Shown here: piece by piece, positions 37,629-45,372 of the stretch | How the letters are laid out: each line of letters begins with the position of its first letter | How positions within the stretch are numbered: position 1 is the first letter of the stretch | Assembly: GCA_031291255.1 (NCBI GenBank) | Contig: JARLJN010000154.1 | Location: 1 to 45,372, forward strand | From: Gammaproteobacteria bacterium | GTDB taxonomy: Bacteria > Pseudomonadota > Gammaproteobacteria > DSM-16500 | DNA length: 45,372 nucleotides | Direction: 5' to 3' | The notes under the pieces: generated by a model | What the model was told of the DNA's origin: nothing | Seen by the model: the letters and a program-made list of their open reading frames with translations, nothing else | Databases searched by the model: none | Translations under genes and position numbers: made by a program

Positions 37629-37657
37629 TTGACAATGAATTTTATTGTATTTAATGT
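37629..37657 (+). promoter_or_regulatory. Sigma-70-like promoter for the secreted orphan
   Basis: TTGACA (37629-37634), 17-nt spacer, TAATGT (37652-37657), 38 nt before the ATG at 37696. The region 37488-37695 otherwise shows nothing. Confidence 0.5.
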
Positions 37658-37695
37658 ATGAATGTCTATTTTAGTAAATTACTCAAGGAAGTTTT

Positions 37696-38238
37696 ATGAA
37701 AAAAATATTTTTATTAGCTTTAGTTACTTCATTATCTGCTAACACCGCAAGTGCATTAGAAATTACGGGTGGCAAATTGATTAGTCATAAAGAAACAGTG
37801 CCAGCTAATTTTAGCGCAAGTTTTAAAAACATAAAACCATCTGATAATTTTATGAAGCTAATAGCAAGTCAATCTTCAGTTCAATCTGAAGTAACTGCTT
37901 CAAATGTCTCTTATCCTAATGGAGGTAATGTTAATGAGGCCATTCAGATTAGAGGTTTCTCTTTTGTGTTTATTAAAAATAGTGACCATAACCTACATCG
38001 TTATACAGTTACCACTCATGTATGTGCTAAACCTAACCTAGGGTATGATTGTGCGAAAGTTGAAGATGTCTTAGATGTTGAGCCTAATGGTGATGCTTAC
38101 TTAAGTACAGCACCGTCTGTAATGTATAAATACTCCGATTCAGGTTTATATAGTTCTGCTGTAGTTACCAGTGTTTTAAAGGATGGCCAGCCTGCATTTA
38201 GGACTATATCTAATAGCTACATAGATATAGGGGGCTAA
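37696..38238 (+). CDS. Secreted orphan protein, 180 aa
   Basis: A signal peptide (about 1-20, SANTASA) precedes a mature beta-rich domain with two Cys (in TTHVCAKPNLGYDCAKVED) that could form a disulfide. AAGGAAG precedes the ATG by about 8 nt. No family recognised. It is the only intact gene within the tRNA-Pro island, thus its cargo. Confidence 0.65.
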   Translation: MKKIFLLALVTSLSANTASALEITGGKLISHKETVPANFSASFKNIKPSDNFMKLIASQSSVQSEVTASNVSYPNGGNVNEAIQIRGFSFVFIKNSDHNLHRYTVTTHVCAKPNLGYDCAKVEDVLDVEPNGDAYLSTAPSVMYKYSDSGLYSSAVVTSVLKDGQPAFRTISNSYIDIGG

Positions 38239-38348
38239 GCTTTGTACGGATGTATTGGGTAATCTTTGATCCTACAGGGTTACCCATGTCTTTAGTAGAG
38301 TGGGTTGGGTATGTATGCTCAACTGGCTACATTACCAAAAAGAGAAAT

Positions 38349-38397
38349 TTGATCGGGGTGACAGGAGTTGAACCTGCGACCCCTGCCTCCCGAAGGC
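38349..38397. repeat. tRNA-Pro 3' segment, attachment-site repeat (tRNA-proximal)
   Basis: The matching copy of 36218-36266, part of the intact tRNA gene. The island lies between the copies, downstream of the tRNA 3' end, as expected for tRNA-targeting integrases. Confidence 0.9.
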
Positions 38398-38426
38398 AGT
38401 GCTCTACCAGGCTGAGCTACACCCCG
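38353..38426 (-). tRNA. tRNA-Pro (anticodon CGG)
   Basis: 74 nt with a full cloverleaf on the minus strand: acceptor CGGGGTG / CACCCCG, D-arm GCTC / GAGC with AGCCTGGTA loop, anticodon stem CTGCC / GGCAG around TTCGGGA (anticodon CGG), variable GGGTC, T-arm GCAGG-TTCAACT-CCTGT, discriminator A. CCA is not encoded (TCA follows). It is 5 nt beyond the ispB stop, so probably co-transcribed. Confidence 0.93.
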
Positions 38427-38431
38427 ATTTC

Positions 38432-39400
38432 TTAGTAACTGCGTTCTACGACAAACTCGGCTAAATCATGTAGAGCCTTACGGTAAGGTGAGTTCGGCAT
38501 CTGGATAAGTGCCGAGTTAGCTTTGCCTGCATGAATTTTTGCTGCCTGAGCAGTGTAATGAATTGCCCCAGTGGATTCAATAATCTCTAAAATAGAGTCT
38601 AGCTGTTCACTCGTTCCTGTTTCTATGGATTTGCGAATTAACGCCACTTCTGTGGGAGTGCCCTTTCTCATGGCATAAATTAAAGGAAGAGTAGGCTTTC
38701 CTTCTGCTAAATCATTGCCCACATTTTTTCCCATTTCTTCGACTGAAGCATTGTAATCTAGGGCATCATCTATTAATTGATAAGCAATTCCTAAATGCAT
38801 TCCGTAGGTTTGCATGAAGTTGAGCTGCTCAGCAGAGCTTTGCGCTAAGGCTGGACCTAATTGTGCACCGACTTCAAATAATTTGCCGGTTTTACGTTGA
38901 ATAACCGCAAAATAGGCTTCTTCAGTGGTGTCGGGATCATGACAATTCACTAACTGCAGCACTTCGCCCTCAGCGATTAAGTTAGTCGCGTCTGCAAAAA
39001 TATTCATCACGGTTAGGTTTTGCAATTTCACTATGAGCTGAAAGGCGCGCGAGTAGATAAAATCGCCTACTAATACACTGGCTTCATTTCCCCAAATAGT
39101 ATGGGCTGTGGCGTTGCCGCGTCGTAAAGAAGAATTATCGACTACGTCATCGTGCAGTAAAGTAGCGGTATGTATCAGTTCAATGGCCGATGCCAATGTG
39201 ATAGCTTCTGCGCCATGGTGATTAGCGGTTCGTGCACTTAATAGGACTAGCAAAGGCCGTATACGTTTGCCGCCGGCGGCTAATACATACTCAATGAGTT
39301 GATTAATAATAGGAATTGGCGATTGAAGTTCAGTCGTCAGAAATGTGTTAGTCGCTTCCAAATCGGCAAGCACTAGGGAGCGAATTGAATCCAATGGCAT
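38432..39400 (-). CDS. ispB: Octaprenyl diphosphate synthase (polyprenyl synthetase)
   Basis: A 322-aa trans-isoprenyl diphosphate synthase making the quinone side chain. First Asp-rich motif LLHDDVVDNSSLRRG, second YQLIDDALDYN, plus GGKRIRPLLVLLSA near the N-terminus. Full length. It is divergent from rplU-rpmA, the standard gammaproteobacterial arrangement. tRNA-Pro follows directly. Confidence 0.95.
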   Translation of the reverse strand: MPLDSIRSLVLADLEATNTFLTTELQSPIPIINQLIEYVLAAGGKRIRPLLVLLSARTANHHGAEAITLASAIELIHTATLLHDDVVDNSSLRRGNATAHTIWGNEASVLVGDFIYSRAFQLIVKLQNLTVMNIFADATNLIAEGEVLQLVNCHDPDTTEEAYFAVIQRKTGKLFEVGAQLGPALAQSSAEQLNFMQTYGMHLGIAYQLIDDALDYNASVEEMGKNVGNDLAEGKPTLPLIYAMRKGTPTEVALIRKSIETGTSEQLDSILEIIESTGAIHYTAQAAKIHAGKANSALIQMPNSPYRKALHDLAEFVVERSY

Positions 39401-39504
39401 GTGCGCGCATTTCCCTTCAGAAATTATTATCTTTAATGAAATGAATGCTATTAGGCCGGCTGGTTCCCTGTCAAGCGCTTATAGAGAAAATATGGCTTCA
39501 GTTC

Positions 39505-39533
39505 TTGCACAGATAGCAAAGAATCACTATAAT
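39505..39533 (+). promoter_or_regulatory. Sigma-70 promoter for rplU-rpmA
   Basis: TTGCAC (39505-39510), exactly 17-nt spacer, TATAAT (39528-39533), 51 nt before rplU. A textbook match for a strongly expressed ribosomal operon. Confidence 0.8.
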
Positions 39534-39584
39534 GCCTCTCCTTTAATAAGAACATAGAAAAACAGCTGATCGGAGTTATAAAAT

Positions 39585-39899
39585 ATGTACGCAGTTATTT
39601 TAAGCGGTGGTAAGCAGTACCGTGTAATTGAGGGTCAAACTTTAAAACTGGAAAAATTGGTTGCTGATGAAGGCGCTGATATCAATTTTGAACAAGTTTT
39701 GATGATAGCAAATGGCGATAACATTCAAGTTGGCAAACCTTACCTAACAGGCAGCAAAGTGCTTGCTTCTGTTGTAAGTCATGGTCGTCGTGATAAAATT
39801 CGTATCGTTAAATTCAGACGTCGTAAGCATCATAAGAAATCTATGGGCCATAGACAGTACTATACTGAAGTTAAAATTACCCAGATTTTAGCGGGTTAA
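39585..39899 (+). CDS. rplU: 50S ribosomal protein L21
   Basis: A 104-aa L21: [24 protein letters not shown] is shortened here to its typical start, then [20 protein letters not shown] and [14 protein letters not shown]. It binds 23S rRNA. It heads the L21-L27-ObgE block. Confidence 0.97.
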   Translation: MYAVILSGGKQYRVIEGQTLKLEKLVADEGADINFEQVLMIANGDNIQVGKPYLTGSKVLASVVSHGRRDKIRIVKFRRRKHHKKSMGHRQYYTEVKITQILAG

Positions 39900-39972
39900 T
39901 TAGACGAATTGATAACAGCATGATTTTCATTATGCTATAAGTAAGCAAGTTTTTTAGGTAGAGGAATTCGAA

Positions 39973-40254
39973 ATGGCACATAAAAAAGCCGGTGGTAGTA
40001 CGCGTAACGGGCGCGATTCAAACCCTAAATATTTAGGTGTTAAACGTTATGGCGGTCAAGTTATCAATGCTGGCACCATTATCATTCGCCAACGTGGCAC
40101 ACAATTTCACCCAGGCCGTAATGTAGGCATAGGTAAAGATCACACATTATATGCTTTAAAAACAGGCGCAGTTTTATTCGGTGTTAAAGGTCCTAAAAGC
40201 AAGCGTTGCGTAAGTATTGTTCCTACTGAAGCAGAAGCAGAAGCTGTAGCGTAA
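39973..40254 (+). CDS. rpmA: 50S ribosomal protein L27
   Basis: A 93-aa L27 near the peptidyl-transferase centre. The N-terminus [19 protein letters not shown] directly starts the mature form, without the cleavable extension of Firmicutes. AGAGGAATTC precedes the ATG. Confidence 0.97.
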   Translation: MAHKKAGGSTRNGRDSNPKYLGVKRYGGQVINAGTIIIRQRGTQFHPGRNVGIGKDHTLYALKTGAVLFGVKGPKSKRCVSIVPTEAEAEAVA

Positions 40255-40280
40255 ACCTTAAGTTCACAACTTTGTATTTT

Positions 40281-41377
<1,097 letters not shown>

Positions 41378-41395
41378 GAGATATAAAAAGCGTGA

Positions 41396-41428
41396 GGTAG
41401 ATTAGGATGCTTGCGCATCTAATCCACC
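41396..41428. repeat. Hairpin repeat family D, copy 2 (obgE / rpsT convergent end)
   Basis: GGTAGATTAGGATGC-TTGC-GCATCTAATCCACC forms an imperfect stem, with ends like the 21421 hairpin. Between convergent genes, it may serve as bidirectional terminator. Confidence 0.6.
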
Positions 41429-41460
41429 TTGCAATATTTCGAAGGTATTTTTAAAGTGTA

Positions 41461-41868
41461 CTAAGCTTTTGATGTTTTTGTCGCTTTAGTCGCTTTGGTG
41501 GTTTTAGCAGCTTTAGCGGCTTTAACAACTTTAGCTTTAGTCGCTTTTGATGCCTTAGTAGCTTTAGGTGCTTTTGTTGTTTTCACTTTTTCAACAGAGC
41601 CAGCGTCAGACAGAGCTTTGATTTGTGCGCTTAAACGGCTCTTATGACGAGCTGCTTTATTCTTATGAACCAAGCCCTTACTAGCCATACGATCTATGAT
41701 AGGAACAGCTGTTTTATAGGATTCTTCAGCCAGTTTTTTATCACCATCTGTTAAAGCGGTGTAAACTTTTTTCATGTAGGTGCGCACCATGGAGCGTAAG
41801 CTCGCATTGTGTTGTCTGTGTTGTTCAGCTTGACGAGCACGTTTTTTCGCTTGTGCAGTATTAGCCAA
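41461..41868 (-). CDS. rpsT: 30S ribosomal protein S20 with Lys/Ala/Thr-rich tail
   Basis: A 135-aa S20. The start is TTG 41868 ([20 protein letters not shown]) with GGAGG 6-8 nt upstream, as in E. coli, where the UUG start is tied to autoregulation. The S20 body (about 1-88) has the usual helices and ends near [12 protein letters not shown]. Most S20 proteins stop there at about 87 aa. Here about 46 extra residues follow, made of repeats of KATKA / KAAKA / TTKA-type units, basic and histone-H1-like. The tail could bind RNA or DNA; it could also be an unselected extension. Confidence 0.92.
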   Translation of the reverse strand: MANTAQAKKRARQAEQHRQHNASLRSMVRTYMKKVYTALTDGDKKLAEESYKTAVPIIDRMASKGLVHKNKAARHKSRLSAQIKALSDAGSVEKVKTTKAPKATKASKATKAKVVKAAKAAKTTKATKATKTSKA

Positions 41869-42017
41869 GGTATTCCTCCAAAATCTTATGTTAGTGTTTC
41901 ACCCACGAAGTACAGGTTTTATCTGAGAAAACAGGTAAAAATGCTGAATCCGCGCGGTTTCGAATCCAATAAAGGGTGCTAATATGCCTGCTTATGGTTG
42001 GGATGTCAATAAAGGCT

Positions 42018-43565
42018 TCATCGTATGTTAAAGCTATTTTGACTGGCCCTGGTTACGTCTTCTGAAGCAGTGTGACTAACTTTGTTTCTAATTTTATCAA
42101 TTTCTGTTTGCGTTATAGTATGTTTAAAACCGCAATAGCGAGCATCCAAGCCAAATAAAGCTACTTCCTCTTGTGGCAGGGGGGAGAAACCTAATGCTTG
42201 ATTGTAAAGAACCTTTGCATCCGTGTTAAATACTCGCGTACAGATATAAAATTCAGTGCCAGCCGGGTAATGCGAAAGAACACATTCCATCAGACCCTTA
42301 CCAATGCCTAGTCCACGATTAGCTACACCTGCTTGTGCAATATAAACCACAGGTTTGCCATGTACTTCCATTTCCGTAAATTGCACTAAGCCCACTTGAT
42401 TTTGTTTGCCATCCTTTTCTTGATAAGCAATGTAAGATTGCATTTTTTCTACAGGAGACTTCCATGTAGACATTGCATTCAGAGCAGCCATTACTGAATA
42501 ATGATAGAGAGAATTTTGATAGAGTGATGATGATGCAAATGAAGAATTTTCAGGTTCTGTATATTGTTTTTTATACACTTTAATATCTTGAGCCAAATCA
42601 GCTTTTTGTTTATAAGAATCATAAATTGTATTTCTATACATGCCATATAATTGCAATGCGGTTAAATTAATTTTTTTCTCTTTATTTTTAGGCATGAGAG
42701 GATGATATTCAAAACTGATATGCTCTTTGTTACGAAATCGTATGCGTTGATAAGAGAGATTTAAATCATGTTTTACACCTAAACCTTGTGCATCTTGTGT
42801 GATAGCCATATCCATGGGTTCTTGTGATTCTTTATCTTTATGACTATAGTGCCACCATTCATAAGGATAAGGTGTGAAGTTAAATTGCTGCATGACGTCA
42901 GCAAGTATTTTTCTATTCTTCAATGCAAGCTCTAAATAGTCTTCTTCTTTTTCATCTTGCCAAATTTCATTTGTTGCGCGCTTAAATTGTTTTTTAATAT
43001 CATCAAAAACATTTTGTTCTTTTAATTTTTGCCATTCATTTTTTATAATTTCTTTAGTGGCAATGCTATGTGAAATGTCTCCCATATAACTAATGCGAGC
43101 ACCCATAAACAAGGGTCTTTGCGTTTGTAAATCAATAATTTCTGTGTCTAACGTATTGCCGTAGCAATGCGTGGAGTTTTTTGCTATGTATTTACGTTCA
43201 AAAAATTCTTCTTTTGGTATCAAAGGATAATGTTTATTTTTGCGTTCAAGCTCAATTGCGGTAGGCACTTTACTATCTTGTGACCAATTCCAGAAATGCT
43301 CTACAGCAGGTTTTGGACGGTAAGCATCATATAAATATAAGCCCCAACCTTGTTGGTTAAAAAGGTTTTGTGCCCGACATAAATCTTCCGCCGCTTTTCT
43401 TGACAATAAACAGACAGATCGATTTTCTTTGATATCATAGCCACTAATAGGCGTACCCATAAAATTGTGAGCCGTGGCAAATCTAAGCTTAGCTTTTATG
43501 GGTTGTTTACAATATTTTTTACTTAAAGCTATCACATCGACTAAGATTTCATGAGGTTGGGGCAT
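42018..43565 (-). CDS. VanX-type D-Ala-D-Ala dipeptidase fused to GNAT acetyltransferase
   Basis: A 515-aa two-domain protein. N-terminal peptidase M15D (VanX/DdpX): Arg83 in LYDAYRPKPA, zinc ligands His133 and Asp140 in STHCYGNTLD (HxxxxxxD), and Glu236/His239 in YEWWHYSHKD (ExxH). C-terminal GNAT (about 370-480): motif A AGVANRGLGIGKGLMECVL with acetyl-CoA loop at 417-422, then ICTRVFN and LYNQALGF. No signal peptide, so probably cytoplasmic. VanX enzymes hydrolyse D-Ala-D-Ala for recycling or glycopeptide resistance; the GNAT substrate is unknown. It sits between rpsT and murJ, genes usually adjacent. Confidence 0.85.
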   Translation of the reverse strand: MPQPHEILVDVIALSKKYCKQPIKAKLRFATAHNFMGTPISGYDIKENRSVCLLSRKAAEDLCRAQNLFNQQGWGLYLYDAYRPKPAVEHFWNWSQDSKVPTAIELERKNKHYPLIPKEEFFERKYIAKNSTHCYGNTLDTEIIDLQTQRPLFMGARISYMGDISHSIATKEIIKNEWQKLKEQNVFDDIKKQFKRATNEIWQDEKEEDYLELALKNRKILADVMQQFNFTPYPYEWWHYSHKDKESQEPMDMAITQDAQGLGVKHDLNLSYQRIRFRNKEHISFEYHPLMPKNKEKKINLTALQLYGMYRNTIYDSYKQKADLAQDIKVYKKQYTEPENSSFASSSLYQNSLYHYSVMAALNAMSTWKSPVEKMQSYIAYQEKDGKQNQVGLVQFTEMEVHGKPVVYIAQAGVANRGLGIGKGLMECVLSHYPAGTEFYICTRVFNTDAKVLYNQALGFSPLPQEEVALFGLDARYCGFKHTITQTEIDKIRNKVSHTASEDVTRASQNSFNIR

Positions 43566-43700
43566 GGTCGTTACCAGTGGCTAAATTTGGGGACTTAGTT
43601 TACTACATGTGAAAAAAAGGGCAAATGGGTTAAGGACTAGAGCCAACATCATTACAATATGTTAGTATGTGATACTTTTAATTTTCCGCGTATATCTCTC

Positions 43701-45257
43701 ATGAGTAAAAGTTTATTTAAATCGACTTCGACAGTAGTTAGTATGACCATGATTTCTCGTGTTTTTGGCTTTATTCGAGATATGGTCACTGCCCATCTTT
43801 TTGGGGCGGGCGTACTGTCAGATGCTTTTTTAGTCGCATTTCGTATCCCCAATTTTATGCGTAGATTATTTGCTGAGGGGTCTTTTTCTCAGGCCTTTGT
43901 ACCCGTGTTATCAGAATATCAAAAGCAAAAATCCCCCGCTGAAATTCAAGCTTTTATTAACGCGATGGCTGGGACATTAGGCGCAGTTTTACTGATAGTC
44001 ACTTTTTTTGGAATTCTATTAGCCCCTGTTATTATTCGCATTTTTGCGCCTGGTTTTGAAGTCGATGGCCCTCGTTATGATTTAGCAGTCATGATGCTGC
44101 GTATTACCTTTCCTTATCTCATGCTGATTTCCCTGACGGCTTTTGCCGGTGCTATTTTAAATACGTATAGTCGGTTTTGGGTTGCAGCTTTTACGCCCGT
44201 TTTTTTAAATATCTCTATGATAGCCTGTGCTTTGTTCCTAGCGCCGCACTTACAAATACCCATAGTTGCACTTGCTTGGGGCGTATTGATTGCTGGGGTG
44301 GTGCAGTTGTTCTTCCAGTGGCCTTTTTTAAAGAACTTAGGCTTGCTGCCGCGACCCATCATCAATTTTCGTGATGCGGGCGTGACTCGCGTTTTAAAGT
44401 TAATGGTGCCGGCTTTATTTGGTGTATCAGTTGGACAAGTAAATCTTTTGTTAGATACCTTATTTGCTTCTTTCTTAATGATAGGCAGTGTGTCCTGGTT
44501 GTATTTTTCAGATAGATTAATGGAATTTCCACTGGGCGTATTTGGTGTGGCAATTTCTACGGTTATTTTGCCCCATCTTTCACGTCATCATGCTAGCCAG
44601 TCAGTTGAAGAGTTTTCTTTAACCTTAGATTGGGCTTTGCGTTGTGTGATGTTAGTTGGGTTTCCTGCTGCTGTTGTTTTTGCATTAATGTCAGGGCCAT
44701 TATTAAGTACTTTATTGCAATACGGCCACTTCAATGGGCAGTCCGTTATTATGGCTAGCAAGAGTCTGACTGCTTTTGCAGTGGGGATTGTTCCGTTTAT
44801 GTTGATTAAAGTGTTAGCAGCAGGATTTTATGCAAAACAAGATATGGGCACGCCAGTGCGTATAGGGATTTTAGCGATGATTGCTAATATGGTGTTTAAT
44901 CTTATTTTAATATGGCCTTTAAAACATGCAGGTATAGCACTCGCGACTTCGTTAGCTGCTGTATTAAATACAGGGTTTTTATATTATTTTTTACAGAAAC
45001 AAAAAATTTATCAGCCTAGAGACGGCTGGAAGAATTTCGGATTTAGACTGCTATTTGCGAACGTTGTGTTAGGTATTTGGTTATGGGTAGGCACTGCTGA
45101 TATACAAGTTTGGATTACTCAAGATGCTGGGTGGCGGGCTATGCATTTGGCCGGCATGCTTGTTTCTGCTGTTATCGTTTATTTTATAGCGCTAGGCATC
45201 GCAGGGGTGAGACCGCGACATCTTTTAATGCCGCAGAGTCAGTTAGTTATAAGTTAA
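43701..45257 (+). CDS. murJ: Lipid II flippase MurJ
   Basis: About 518 aa from ATG 43701 (MSKSLFKSTSTVVSMTMISR); an upstream ATG at 43659 is unlikely. About 14 membrane helices with MurJ/MviN motifs: RVFGFIRDMVTAHLFGAG, RIPNFMRRLFAEGSFSQAFVPV, and the substrate-cavity Arg residues. It flips lipid II for peptidoglycan synthesis. It is divergent from the VanX-GNAT gene; in relatives it neighbours rpsT directly. Confidence 0.96.
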   Translation: MSKSLFKSTSTVVSMTMISRVFGFIRDMVTAHLFGAGVLSDAFLVAFRIPNFMRRLFAEGSFSQAFVPVLSEYQKQKSPAEIQAFINAMAGTLGAVLLIVTFFGILLAPVIIRIFAPGFEVDGPRYDLAVMMLRITFPYLMLISLTAFAGAILNTYSRFWVAAFTPVFLNISMIACALFLAPHLQIPIVALAWGVLIAGVVQLFFQWPFLKNLGLLPRPIINFRDAGVTRVLKLMVPALFGVSVGQVNLLLDTLFASFLMIGSVSWLYFSDRLMEFPLGVFGVAISTVILPHLSRHHASQSVEEFSLTLDWALRCVMLVGFPAAVVFALMSGPLLSTLLQYGHFNGQSVIMASKSLTAFAVGIVPFMLIKVLAAGFYAKQDMGTPVRIGILAMIANMVFNLILIWPLKHAGIALATSLAAVLNTGFLYYFLQKQKIYQPRDGWKNFGFRLLFANVVLGIWLWVGTADIQVWITQDAGWRAMHLAGMLVSAVIVYFIALGIAGVRPRHLLMPQSQLVIS

Positions 45258-45301
45258 TGGGCTAGGGTATGCACACATCTTCTATAACATACATTTCTAA
45301 C

Positions 45302-45372
45302 GTATAGAAAAAGCTGATGAGTACTTGTAGGTTGGGTTGAGTGCTTTTTACGAAACCCAACATAACGTTACG
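45302..45372. repeat. Palindromic repeat family C, copy 4, with conserved left flank
   Basis: The flank GTATAGAAAAAGCTGATGA (45302-45320) is shared with copy 3, but the following core (GTTGGGTT-GAGTGCTTTTTACGA-AACCCAAC) is its exact reverse complement. The copy runs to the end of the window. Confidence 0.85.

Noticed and set aside
36518..38238. Prophage call for the tRNA-Pro island
   Set aside because: No phage structural, replication or integrase gene is present; only attachment repeats and cargo are seen.
38250..38435. 61-codon ORF running through tRNA-Pro
   Set aside because: Its end is the complement of the tRNA gene; the C-terminal VEPATPASRR-type string is a common artefact of tRNA sequence.

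Overview
The window is an AT-rich gammaproteobacterial chromosome segment. Conserved gene blocks (eno-ftsB-surE-nlpD-rpoS, metG / mrp / dcd, ispB / rplU-rpmA-obgE, rpsT ... murJ) mix with orphan proteins that look made for a eukaryotic host. Low GC, compacted housekeeping operons, a standalone RnfB-like ferredoxin and effector-like ORFs fit the Legionellales (Coxiella / Legionella / Berkiella-type host-associated bacteria). That placement is inference; no rRNA is present.

Layout. 1-6300: a large AsmA/YhdP-type envelope protein, then an overlapping pair of cell-wall enzymes (NlpC/P60-like cysteine peptidase, MltB-like transglycosylase), bounded by a palindromic repeat. 6332-13030: RnfB-like ferredoxin, a 600-aa putative CE-clan cysteine protease/acetyltransferase with nuclear-signal-like ends, metG, and divergently mrp/apbC and dcd, with a GC-rich structured leader before mrp. 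13084-21412: an orphan small gene, ihfB, the DUF2066-PerM-hda set, then eno-ftsB-surE-nlpD-rpoS. 21481-28085: a redox/metal neighbourhood (AhpD-like, cupredoxin, FAD oxidoreductase) and a bufferin-type cluster in which the peptide precursor (bufA-like) is divergent from bufB (DUF692) and bufC (DUF2063), followed by a cluster of REP sequences and a dead REP-associated transposase (RAYT). 28100-36012: a 1448-aa orphan whose last residues are encoded by a REP, a flavin monooxygenase with a coupled small gene, a Nudix hydrolase, and an internally duplicated Cys-pair protein. 36218-38426: a 2.1-kb mini-island at the 3' end of tRNA-Pro(CGG), bounded by a 49-bp direct repeat and carrying a broken RhuM-Fic gene and a secreted orphan. 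38432-45257: ispB, rplU, rpmA, obgE, an S20 gene with a long Lys/Ala/Thr tail, a VanX-type dipeptidase fused to a GNAT domain, and murJ.

The most noteworthy items are the REP/RAYT relationship (including REP-derived coding sequence), the tRNA-Pro mini-island, the bufferin cluster with rearranged precursor, the tandem-duplicated Cys-pair family coupled to a Nudix gene, the CE-clan effector candidate, the VanX-GNAT fusion, and a palindromic repeat whose core lies in opposite orientations next to the same flank. No long CRISPR array, complete IS or rRNA was seen. All functional calls are from reading motifs; no database search was run.
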